From: Fulvia fulva
Lineage: Eukaryota > Ascomycota > Dothideomycetes > Mycosphaerellales > Mycosphaerellaceae
Direction of reading: 5' to 3'
Length of the DNA: 64,000 nucleotides
NCBI RefSeq assembly: GCF_020509005.1
Contig: NC_063024.1
Span: forward strand, 868,001 to 932,000
A model generated the notes under the pieces. It was given only the letters and a program-made list of their open reading frames with translations. It was not told where the DNA came from and did not search any database. Positions 1 through 10,547 of this stretch are shown one piece after another (within the stretch, counting starts at the first letter, position 1; every line of letters starts with the position of its first letter). The position numbers and the translations under genes were made by a program.

Positions 1-1527
1 GGCTATAGAGAAGGGACTAGTCCTAGCCTACTCGCACCACTACGTTGAAAAGCACGACTATACCTATATAGTAACCTAGTGCTTCCGGTGCTAGGGATTC
101 GGGCACACTATAAAGCATTATAGGCAGGAGACCTACTACGGCCACTACGCGAAGGCACATAACACCCGCGAATACCCCTAACCTAAGATAAGTAAGTGCG
201 CTAACTACGGCGGGGACTATAAGGCCTGGATAGGCGGATGTAGAGTAAAGAGGTAGGTAGCGGAACAGGCGGTAGGAGCGCGCCTAGGTATACGCTAGGA
301 AAGAGGAGGAATAGCGACAGCACTACACCGTCTAAGAGTCGACGCCGACGGCTTCTAGCCGGTTATATATAGGAGCAAGAAGAGGAGGCCAAATAGCGAT
401 AGACGCTTAATATACGGAGTAGGCCGACTAGCGCTTACCGACCCCGGGCTTAGGGCCTCGGATAGACGCGCCTCGATACGACGATGTTCCGCCCCTACGG
501 AGGTAGCGCGCCCTTACCGGTAGCTACGCTAGCGACGCCGGCCCCGCGATAGGATAACGAAGGCGAGGGTGAGGGCGACGAGGACGACAATATAGTAGTA
601 AACCTACGGAGGTAGAATAGGGAACTATAGCTAACATAACAGTCTAACTATAAATAGTACGCTTACCTAGCTAACTATCGTATAGTATAACGCTAACAAG
701 AGTAAGGATAAGGCCTAGAAGCTACTCCTTAGCCTACTACACCCTAGCCGGCACTATATAGTTGCTATCTAAGAGTAGTAGACAAACGGAAAGACGATAC
801 TCGTAGACCCGAGATACTACCTTATAGTACCCTAAGGTAACTAGCCGGTAGTACGGGTCTACTTCTACGTAAGTAAAGAAATCGCGATAATAACGTAGAC
901 GGCCTATACCTACTCTAGCGATATAGCCTCTCTACGGCTATACCTTACCGACGGTAAGATAATAGCTATCTATAACGCCTATAACCCGTACTTAGTACCG
1001 GGCTCGATAGAAGACTATAGCTAGTCGGCCACCCTCTACTAGCTCTAAGAAGCTCTCTAAGAGGAAGCTAATATATATATCCTAGTCGGCGACCTTAACC
1101 TCTACTACCTAAGATAGGGAGGCAATAGCGTACTCTTAGCCTATAGCGCTATAGACGCGCTTATCGGTCTAGTAGAGGTATCCGGCCTTAGCCTAGTACT
1201 TCCCGTAGGTACGGCTACGTATTAGTAGAAAAACACGACCTAGACGCTTAACCTAACCTTCGCGATATAGTAGATAGCCTAGCGGACTATCTTCTACGAT
1301 ACGGACCTAGAACTCGATACCGGCTATCTAGACTATCTAGCTATCCGTACGACGTTCGACGTAATATACCTATAGGCGCTACTAGCCCTAGAACTACGGC
1401 CTTAGTAGAAGAGAGCGGACTAGAAGGAGATTAATAAGGTACTAAAAGAACGAATAACGGCCCTCGTACCGCTAGTACCCCTCCGCGTAGAGGCGGAAAT
1501 CGATACGGCGGTAGGGAGCATATAGTA
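1..1527 (+). mobile_element. LINE A, 5' part (Tad-like non-LTR retrotransposon), RIP-inactivated
   Basis: This is a non-LTR element in the + orientation whose 5' end lies outside the window. From position 80 a RIP-damaged ORF1 reads as nucleic-acid-binding zinc knuckles: a CX2CX4HX4C knuckle in which the last Cys has become Tyr, then two more CCHC-like knuckles near 140-240. ORF2 begins with an AP-endonuclease-like domain: I-Y-N-A-Y-N-P followed by P-G-S at about 964-1010, and V-G-D-L-N-L at about 1084-1101, which matches the usual (G)DFN(L)H endonuclease motif. Frequent TAG and TAA interrupt the frame at former Gln and Trp codons. The element stops at 1527 because a Copia element is inserted; it resumes at 44056. 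Tad/I-group assignment is by motif order only. Confidence 0.8.
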
Positions 1528-1532
1528 GTATA
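1528..1532. repeat. Target-site duplication GTATA (left) of the Copia element
   Basis: GTATA lies immediately left of the first base of the Copia 5' LTR and recurs at 44051-44055 immediately after its 3' LTR. The pair proves that everything from 1533 to 44050 entered LINE A as one Copia insertion that was later enlarged by further insertions. Confidence 0.85.
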
Positions 1533-1766
1533 TATTAAGAATATACAGGCCGTAGGACAAGCATATAGGTGTGGGTGTGTCATGTGACTAGATCACGTGA
1601 CTAGGGTTTGCTAGCCTATAGGCTAGTAAATATCCGGATACCTAGTATCTACCTATACTAATACTAGCGATACTATATATAGATATATGCTATCCTATTA
1701 GGTCCTTCTTCGTCTTTCGTATAATCCGCCGTCTTCTACTACTACGTAACTCGTACCTATTTAATA
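1533..1766 (+). repeat. Copia 5' LTR (234 bp)
   Basis: It begins TATTAAGAA, a RIP-altered TGTTAAGAA as still seen in the 3' LTR, and ends TTTAATA, a RIP-altered ..ACA. It aligns along its full length with 41441-41553 plus 43930-44050. Differences between the two copies are mostly C-to-T or G-to-A transitions at CpA/TpG. The primer-binding region starts directly after it with GGTTATAAGCCCGGG. Confidence 0.85.
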
Positions 1767-3359
1767 GGTTATAAGCCCGGGTTAGTAACTCGGTATTTTA
1801 CCCTCGATAAAGTCGTATTAGAGTTATTCCTCTTTAGAACAAAAGGAAGGTAGACTAGAGGCCGTACCCGTATTATATAGGAAGCTATAGCCGTGCTATA
1901 GGTATATATAAGACGTAAAAGAGCCTAGTAAGGCACTATTAGACTCCGAGTTAGGGAGCCTATACTAATACCTTAGACAAGTAGGCGAGCTTACTAAGAA
2001 GAGTCGCTCTCCGGACATCGCGTTCGTATCGACTAACTATTTATTCTAAGAGAGCCGTAGTATCTTAGAAACCCCTCTCTACTAAGAGAGTTACGCTATA
2101 GTGTCTTAGTACTAATACAATCCTTTGACTTTCCTCCCCTTCCCGGCGGATAGCTATCCTCTCCGCTATTAACCTCGCGTTCGTTTTATCCCATTTCGAT
2201 CCGATCGCGTACGACCGAATATATCCTTTTACCTAAGGGTAGCTAACCTGTCCCTTAACTTATAAAAAATAGAGAACGAGACTAGGTTTATAAGAAAGAC
2301 AGTAGCAACTGTTCTAATAAGAGAGAACTACAAAACATAGTTCAAGCTAATAAGAATACACCTAGTATTAAAGCAGGTTGACTAGGTCCTCGAAGATATT
2401 ATTACGGACATTTCCGCTATAACCCTATCTATAGCAACACCCTCTATATTATCGGAGTCATCCCTTCCTTTAGATCAAGCGATAAGGAAGGTATCGTACA
2501 GACGGCATAATATAACGGCCCTATATAAGATGTATATCTATCTGTCGATAGATGACTAAGAGATAATATACGAGATCCGGTATACAAAGGAGTTGTAGGA
2601 ATAGGCTGAAGCTAAATATAAGAGAAGACTTCTCGCTACTAGAAGAAGTTTACTTTAGCAATACACCAATTTCGTAATAACAGAGGACCAGTTAATAGAT
2701 AACGCCTAGTAGGAGCTTAGCTTAATTATAAGGAGGGCTGTTTCAATCTCGCCTTAGTTCTAAGACATTAAGACTAAGGACAGAAAGATCTAGCAACTCT
2801 TAGTAGCTCTACTAGACTCATTTGGCTCAATTCGCGATACAATTAATGCCTAGGTAAATCTCTTACTATAAGACATTCTTGTAATCCTTAGGGAGAAGTA
2901 AGAATCAATAATTCATTAAGGGACAGCTATGTTCGCTAAGAAGGGTTTCTAGGGCAAGCTTACGTGCTATCTCTAGAATAGTGACCATTTTATAAGTAAG
3001 TGCCCACACCTTTCTATAGCTCAGTAGGCTGTTAGGAATAAGGATAAACTAGCTAGGGTTACCTACCCTACTAAGAGACAACCGTCACTACCTCGTAGGA
3101 GGTTATTATTACTAAACCTTCGTGATGTCCTTAAGGTAATAACGGACCTTATAAAGCAGATAAAGGAGAGCCGCAAGCTAAAGGCCTCCTCTAGTAAGCC
3201 TATAAGGGTCTATACGACCTAGGAAGACGTATTAGACCCTAAGATACTATTAGAAGATAATAATATTAATAAGGTTGCCTATTCTACTATAGAAGCTAAA
3301 GGTAAGTACCCCTCGTCCGAGTAGTTACTTAACTCTTATGCATTATTATAGATAGATAG
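1767..3359 (+). pseudogene. Copia gag and start of protease (RIP-inactivated)
   Basis: After the LTR and primer-binding region comes a leader, then a gag-like frame from about 2250. A CX2CX4HX4C zinc knuckle begins at 2965 (C-Y-L-x-x-N-S-x-H-F-I-S-K-C once the RIP stop is read through). The frame continues to about 3359, where an L-L-x-I-D segment looks like the start of the aspartic protease motif, and it resumes after LINE B at about 8323. Multiple TAG and TAA codons prevent translation. The exact gag start was not determined. Confidence 0.7.
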
Positions 3360-6300
3360 ATTTGTCATTCCCCTGTTCTAGGACCCTATCCGGCCTATAT
3401 AGGTATATATCTATTGTTATATATAAAGGGAAACCCGAATAGGTGAAAACCCTTCCCGCCCCCGACTACTCCTTATCTAGATTAGCTTTCCCTCTGAACG
3501 TACGTAGTCTATGTCACTACCCCGTTAGCCCCCGCTCCTAGCCGGTCTCGTCGCGCTACGTCGTGTCCTCTCTTCCTATACTACTCCTACTAGGCGGTAC
3601 TGTTCTAGCTAGCCCTTCTCTAGTATCTAGTTCGTAATACGCCGTAGGTCCTTAGCGTTATTAAGAAGTGCCCTAATCGTCCGGTTCCTCGCCTTTACTA
3701 TCTACTCCCCCCTTCCTAGCGACTACCTCGGATAGACGAGGAGTACGTACCGTACGTTCTAGGAGCGATAGCCGTAGGGGTAGCTAGTATTCGTGTATCC
3801 TAGAACCTTCCTCTATAATAGGTACCCCTAGAGGCCGATGTGTTCGCTTCGTAGTTAGGTTACTATACTACTCTATACCCTCGTAAGGCGGTAGTAGATA
3901 AGCTTCGGGGAGTACTTAACCGCGGATTTCGTAGCTAACTATTCCTTAGGTTGTCCCGCTAGCTAAGGGCGTCTACTATGCCCTACAACCTAGTTGTTCT
4001 ACCTCTCTTTCTATAGTTACTCTATAAACGATTTCTTACCTTCCTATTATATTACTAGCTATTCGTCCCTTACCCGGTAGTTCGGCTCGTTTCCGGGTCG
4101 AATACCCTTATACGCTAGTACTAATTCGCGGGCCCTTACGACTATACTAGCGATGACCTTCTATACTAGGTACTATGCCGACTTGCCTAAGTAGGAGGTC
4201 CGTAGTCCCTAGATATATAGGTCGATCGGCGGTATAGCGGTCTCGTACTTAAGCATCCTCGTTAGTATCGACTTATATACCCCGGTGACCTTCCTTAGGT
4301 ATTAGTTTTAGATCTTCGCTAGCGGCGCGACGAGTCCCTTCGATAGGTAGGCCCTCTCGCCTAAGGACTACACTTAGCTACTATAGGTAAGGACTGGCCG
4401 TATAATAGCCGTATATAGAAGTCGTGACTACCGGAAGTCCGCCCCCTATATAGACGTAGTGAGCCTCTAGTATAATGCTATATTCTGTTTAGCTTTCCGT
4501 AATATTGCCTATACGTACTTCCTCTACCGTAGCGCCGGGTCTACCTATAGTCCGAGGATCCTAAGCTAATTTGCCGGGTTAGTCGTATGCCCCTATATCT
4601 AGATAGAAGCTTGTATATTATAGAACCGTAGCCGGCGCGTAAAGTGTATCAGATTGTACTTTTCTAGGGCAAACCGAGCCCCGTGCCTCCTAGCCTAGTC
4701 CTCGTAGATCTTGTGCTTCTCTTCTAGTAGCCTATAGTTCTCCTTAGTCGAGGAAGACTACGCTAGGATGTTTATGTCGTCTACGAAGCTGCTCGTAGCG
4801 GTGTTCTAGGATTCTAGGGCTAGGAGTAGCGTCGCTATAAAGAAGAGGAATAGAATAGGTACTAGCGTTAAGCCTTACGTGATTCTAGTATAGACTGCTT
4901 GAAATAGGCTTCTATACTAGCCGACTAGGATCGACGTACTACGGTTTTAGAGGTAGGACCGTACGAAGTTGATAAGCTACTTAGGGAGTCCTTTCGACCC
5001 TAGGATATAGAGTAGCCGCGGGTATAACACGTAGTCGAAGGCTCCCGATATGTCTAGGCTAAGTAAGGAAGCCACCTTGTCCCTATTCTTATACTAGATA
5101 GCCTTTACCTAAGAGGTAATAAGTTCTATCGCGGATAGCGTCGATCGCTATAGGCGCGTACCTATCTAGGTGTCCGGGAGTAGGGAGTGTGCCTCTACCG
5201 CCTCGGAGAGTCTCGTTATAACTAGCTTCTTAAGCGCCTTCCTAAGAGTGTTAAGGAGCGCAATTAGGCGGTACGACTTCACCTACGTATAGTCTTCCTT
5301 CTACGGCTTACGTAGGACTACTGTCGTCGATTGTTTAAAAGCTATCGGGTAGTATCCGGTCTATAGGCAGGCGTTAAAGATCGCTATAACTACTAGGGCT
5401 AGTTGATCTCTACACTTCTTTAGTAGCTCGTTTGGGATCCTATCCGGCCCCGGGGCTTTCTTCGCCGGCAACTTCCTTAGTATAGCGGCAACTTCTCCCT
5501 CGGACACCTCCTATTAGACCGCGATACTAGGGGCTAGGGGAGTAGAGCTGTTTATGTCGCTTAGATCAGCCTCGACTAGAGGCGGGAAGAACTTACTAGC
5601 TAGTAGACGCGCCTTGGCCTCGGGGTCGCTAACCGGGCCACTAGGCGATTGTAGCGCTAGGATAGAGAAGGAGGGGCCCTATATAGGGTCCTATCGGGCC
5701 TATTTCGCTAGCTTCTACATCCTCTCTAGTTTGCCGGCAATTTCTTCTACTATAGCCCTCTAGCCGACTGCTTTCTCCCTCCGTATTATAGCTTTCTTCT
5801 GTTAGTATACCTCCCTATATACGTTCTAGGCCTCCTCGCTATAGCTGCTCGTCTACACCCGGCGGGCTCTCCTTACTTCTCTTACTACCGTAGTATACTC
5901 CGGCGTCTAGTATAGTTTAGACTATATTATTAGTTAGGTAAGCGGAACGTAAAGTAAGGTCGCTTTTCTTATTTCGTCTATTAACCCCTAGACTACTTCG
6001 TCTATCTCGTCTTTACTATTGTATTACTACTACGCGATCTAGACTAGCCTCTTAGAGTCATCGAGGTACGTCTAGATATTGGCCTAGTAGGCCTTTCCCT
6101 AGTTTAGCTTAGGGGTTCTCGCTAGTATACGTTATATCTATATCGTAATAGAGGTCCTGACTAGTATATAGTCTGACGACGCCTCGAGTTTATGTTCGAT
6201 CCTATAGTAGGTTACCGTGTAGTAGTAGCTATCTAAGATCTAGGAGAGGTCGATCGTGCCTTAGAGTCCCCCTCTCTTCTAGGTGCCTAGGTCCTTCGGG

Positions 6301-8322
6301 GTATTAAGGGCAATTACGTTACTCGCTATTAAGTCGAGTACTTCGTCGGCTATAGGGTACGGCTATATAAGGCTTTCCTAGGAAGGGTAGTATATGTTAA
6401 AGTCTCCTACTACGATGTGGCACCCTTGTCTCTTAAGCGTACTGTCTAGGTGTCTATAGACCCCTAGGTCGCGGCTAGACCTCGAGGCTAGCGGTTGTAT
6501 ATATAGGTTGTGTATCTAGGTGCTACCTACGTAGAGGGAGGTAATATCGCCCCCGCCTTCTTCGTCTATATAGTACACTACCTCCTAGTCGGATTCTAGT
6601 ATGTCCTTACTAATATAGAAGTACGTACGGGGTCTACCGTCGCCTCGTAGGCATATCGTATAGCCTAGTAACTTGTAGGTCGTTAGTCTCTTATAGTACG
6701 GGTTAATCTATAGCTCCTAGATTATAAGGACGTAGTAGACGCGCGGGTCCGCCTCGTATAGGAAATAGTTCTAGACTATATTCTTACTATAGTTAACGTT
6801 ATACTAGATGATGCTAAGCGTGTCGAGGCTAGTCATCGGTATCGATAATCATTTCCTCTATATCGTCCTATGTCCTACTGCCCTATACGTCCTAGTCTAC
6901 GCCTATCGGCTGTATACTAAAGGGGAGCCGGGCCTAGTTAGATTCCCTCGCCGTAGCTAGTAGAGCACGTGGCCTCCCGTACGCCCTAGGTTACGTATCC
7001 TTTATATCGTTCTCGGCCCTAGGGCGCTTATGCCCGACCGCCGCTAGTTAGTTCCGGTATAGGCTAGCCTTACGGTCGCCGTAGAATCTTAGGGCGACGG
7101 TTCTGTTTGTGATTGCCTTGTTTTTCGCTAGTTTCCGCTATAGGCATTCCGTACTATACAATAGGTAGTGCCCCGGACAGTTCGCGTACCGTCTCGTAGT
7201 CGATATATAGTCCCTAGACATATAGTCTCCTATATAGTTCGAGCAGGCCTACTTGTTTATACACGTATAGGTTTGGTGTCTATACTATTAGCATTTGAAG
7301 CATTAGAGGACACGAAAGGATAAGGAGTGCTTTTCTACTATCTTAAGGCTATATTGCTAGACTAGGCCTTATTCTATCGCTAGATCCGCCGCTTTCGCGT
7401 CTTATAGCTATACTATTAGCGCCGAGGCCTTCTTGCCTTCTGGCCATTTCCTATAGAGCCAAGTCGCCTTCTAGATTAGAGAGTTAAGAGTGACCGGGTT
7501 GTCCTCTTAGAGAGCGCGTAGGTGACCCTAGTTAGTTAGGTCAAACTCCTTAGGTATATCGTAGACTAGGATCGTAAATTGTTTCGTTAAGACCTTCGCT
7601 AATACCGCAACCTTAGATGCCTACTATAGCTATGCCTCTAGGTGCCTCCTAGTAGTAGTAGAGCTAGTATAGATCTATAGAGTGCCGTTAGACTGTTACT
7701 TCACTACGACTACCCCTAGTTAGTTAATTCGTTAGGCGAGCTCCTTATTCGATAGCTTCGTAACTTCGGCCTAGTCTTCCTTTACTATAATACGGATCGT
7801 AACTATATCGTACGTTAGGCGGGGGCCTAGTATCGATACCGCGACCGATGCCTAGCTATAGGGGTGTTGATTCCGGGTGGCCTTACTAATCGCCTAGGAC
7901 GTCGTCCTTATTTCTTGTTGCCCTCGGTAATACGACAGTATAAGCGCCGTACGTAGCTAAGTAATTATTACCTATAGAGACTAGTAAGGGAGCTGATTGT
8001 TAGTTTCTATACTTTTTGCGTCCTCTATAAGTTGCTACTAGTTGTCTTAGGGGGGCTTCGCCTATAGGGCCGTAGGCGCCGTTAGTGCCGTAGCCTAGGC
8101 TACTATTACCTAGGAGTTGCCTAATGTAGCTAGGCACCTCCGCGGCGTTTGGAGCTAAAGAAACAGGGTGAAGAGAGCTTTAAGCTATCCAGATTAAATA
8201 AGGTAGAACTCCCTTAGTCCTAGAGGTAGTGGCCTACTTTGTATATTGTTAGAATAGCCTTAATAAGAGCTTTCGAATGTGTCGTGTTTTGGCGTAGAGA
8301 TCAATAATTCCCTAGATTGGGT
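3360..8322 (-). mobile_element. LINE B, Tad-like non-LTR retrotransposon on the minus strand, RIP-inactivated
   Basis: Read on the minus strand, ORF1 includes zinc knuckles near 7220-7310 (CFKC..YGH....C followed by A-C-S-N). ORF2 starts near ATG 6836 with an AP-endonuclease N-terminus, and the reverse transcriptase has an L-D-I-S-G-A-F-D-Y-V block near 5030-5070. The 3' tail is an ATAG-type short repeat at about 3347-3360 on the + strand. The edges are known only approximately, from where the Copia frame stops and restarts; a 4-5 bp TSD (..ATAG) is possible but not clean. It differs from LINE A in its zinc-knuckle residues, so it appears to be a separate family. The whole coding region is broken by RIP-type stops. 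Confidence 0.75.
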
Positions 8323-9337
8323 ATAGTATAGGTATCTATATATCATTATATATAACTGACTAAGATTCACTATTTAGGATACTAAAGCCTCTTTAAAAGA
8401 GGAAGTAGATCAAGGTTAGGGGTGGCTATCTACAAGCTATATATATAGGAAGTGTAGTAATAGGTAGTCCTTCTAGAAAGCAAATTGTCTTAGAAAATGT
8501 CCTATTTGTTCCTAGCCTTAGAGTTAGTCTTGTTTCGTAGAATTAGTTTAGCTAATAGTTTACTATCTAACTACCTAGTTTCACCCTAAAATCCTTGTCT
8601 AGTAAACCCGTTATCTAGACTAAACTTCGAGGAGGAGTACCGTTTATCTACTCGATCTCGGAAATTCTTAAGCTATAGTATACTAGTAGACTCTCTTAAG
8701 AACGTAGCGGTACCGCTATAGCTAATACTAAGTCCGAAGATTAGTAGGAGCTATAGTATAGAAGATGTACACACCTTAGTAAGGGACTACTAAGAAACCT
8801 ATATAGAGTTACTAATAAGAAAGATCCTATTCCTATTCCTTCTAAACACTAGAATTATAAGGTCTGCTCCCTTATAAACATAAGGAAGTTCAAAGGACCT
8901 ACTATAGAGAGGAAAGGGGAGAGGCTGGCCCTCGTCTCTATTGACATCTATAGGCCTTTTCAGGGCGTAGTCTCTAGGCTAGGATACAAATATTAGCTTA
9001 AGATTGTAGACAACTTCTCTAGGAAGAAGTGGGTAATCCCTTTAAAGGCTAGGAGCGACGCTCCTATAGCCCTACGGGATTAGAAGGTCTAGGTAGAACG
9101 GTAGTCAAGGTGCTTTCTATCTACGATCCGTAGTAATAGTATAAAGGAAATTCTCGGCTTGCTAAAAGAGTAGGAGAAGGAGTTTGGCACTTAGATAGAC
9201 ATAACTAATGCCTATAACTCTCTTCAAAATAGACCTATAGAAAGGTCAATTCAAGCCTCTAAGAATATAGTCCGGGCTATGCTTAAAGACTCTAGTATAC
9301 TAGTTAAGTTCTAGCTAGAAGCTTTATAAGTATAGAC
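8323..9337 (+). pseudogene. Copia protease remnant and integrase, first part (RIP-inactivated)
   Basis: The frame resumes after LINE B with D-S-L-F and V-L-F-V-P-S-L-R-V-S-L-V-S, the typical Copia protease-to-integrase connector. It continues through the integrase core (L-A-L-V-S-I-D-I-Y-R-P-F, then D-N-F-S-R-K-K-W-V, then N-R-P-I-E-R-S-I-Q). Stops are TAG or TAA at Gln and Trp positions. The frame is interrupted by a solo LTR at 9338. Confidence 0.75.
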
Positions 9338-9572
9338 TGTTAAGATGTAGCATCTTAAAGGGAGTCAACAATCAGGAAGTGATCTGGCAGCCTGAGGCAT
9401 CCACGATGACTCAGCTTGTAGGGAGATACCTTCTCTCCCCTTTAGCTTAGATAGACATCCAACACAATCAACATATTGGTTCCTGATATATTGCTACATG
9501 CTCGTGCTATTAGTCAGTTGAAGATTGATCTCTTACTCCACTCCGCTGCTATCCACCCGTACCTGTTCAACA
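9338..9572 (+). mobile_element. Solo LTR (235 bp), not RIP-mutated
   Basis: It starts TGTTAAGATG and ends GTTCAACA, so it has TG...CA termini. It is flanked by perfect TAGAC direct repeats (9333-9337 and 9573-9577). No internal region or second LTR is present, so this is a recombinational solo LTR. It keeps many CpA and TpG dinucleotides while the Copia sequence on both sides is depleted of them. A short inverted repeat (AAGATG...CATCTT) lies at its start. Superfamily is unproven; the length and the TGTTAAGATG start resemble Copia LTRs. Confidence 0.85.
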
Positions 9573-10028
9573 TAGACTATAATTAGAAACAGACTACCTA
9601 ATAGTCCGATCATTAATAGTATTGCTCTTTTACTAGAAGAAGCCTTTACTAGCTAAGTACCGTCAGTCGACTATTTCCGCGTCTAGGGATATAAAGCTAT
9701 AGTCTATATAGATCTAAGAGCCTAACCTTAAGGCTTAAGGAGAGACAAGTTAATAAACCGAGGAAAAGAAGCCGTGTTTATAGGCTACTTAGAAAACACT
9801 ATAAAATAATAGCTATTCTAGGATCCCGACATAAAAGCTATAAAAGCGTATAGTCACGTCGACTAGTTTAAGAATAAGAAGGGGGGAGATATAGATCTTG
9901 GTATCACCTTCACTAACTAGCCGAGTCGAGCGCTATAGCGTAATCCTATTAGGAGGAAGCCCTTTAGGGCGAAATTTTCCGATAGGGGATTATTAGAGAC
10001 ACCGTTACGAAGGCTAGGAGAAAATATT
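9573..10028 (+). pseudogene. Copia integrase, C-terminal part (RIP-inactivated)
   Basis: Continuation of the Copia integrase after the solo LTR, including G-Y-K-A-I-V-Y-I-D and a downstream F-I-G-Y-L-E block typical of the integrase C-terminal region. It runs to the ATATT duplication at 10024-10028, where the Ty3 array is inserted. Broken by RIP-type stops. Confidence 0.65.
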
Positions 10029-10547
10029 TGTTATAGTCTCCCTATAGAGTGTATAGAAGGTGGGGACAGAAGAGCCTTAGAGTACTTAGAAGTCGTTAAG
10101 AAGTAAAAGTCTAGCTTAGTATATAAGCGCTAAGAATTATATACCCCGTAACATTTACTACGGGATCTAGCCCTCTAAATTTACTACTCTACTAAACCTT
10201 AATAGATTCACTTCGGCTCGTGACTATATGACTCACGGCGCTCCCGCGAGCACCCGCGACTACGCTAGACCCTAGAAGAAGCACGTAGAAGACTCGGAAC
10301 GTAGGGCAGGTTAGAATAAGGTTTTGAGCAAAGCTACTAAGCGCGGCTTCGTACGGGTTAGCCCTATTAATACGGAGACACGTACTCGCGAGGGTCGCGT
10401 ATAAATATCTAGCCTTCCCTAGGCCTCTCTTACTTTCTTCGTCTTTCGTTTTATATAGCAATTATACTATACCCTTTATACCTATACTTCGTACCTATAT
10501 TCTCGCTTTTACTCTTATATCTTATAGGCTAGGCTCTTGCCCTAACA
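10029..10547 (+). repeat. Ty3 LTR1 (outermost 5' LTR, 519 bp)
   Basis: It starts TGTTATAG and ends CCCTAACA. Its 5' half differs from the other five LTRs at more than ten transition sites. For example it keeps GGTGGGGACAG where the others have GGTAGGGATAG, but has GTACTT where they have GTGCTT. Its 3' half equals LTR2-LTR5. Confidence 0.9.

Noticed and set aside
5554..5763. + strand ORF of 69 codons inside LINE B
   Set aside because: It is antisense to the LINE B reverse transcriptase region; no domain.
10192..10461. 89-codon minus-strand ORF present in all six Ty3 LTRs
   Set aside because: It recurs only because the LTR recurs. It lies antisense in an LTR with no domain and no separate promoter evidence.
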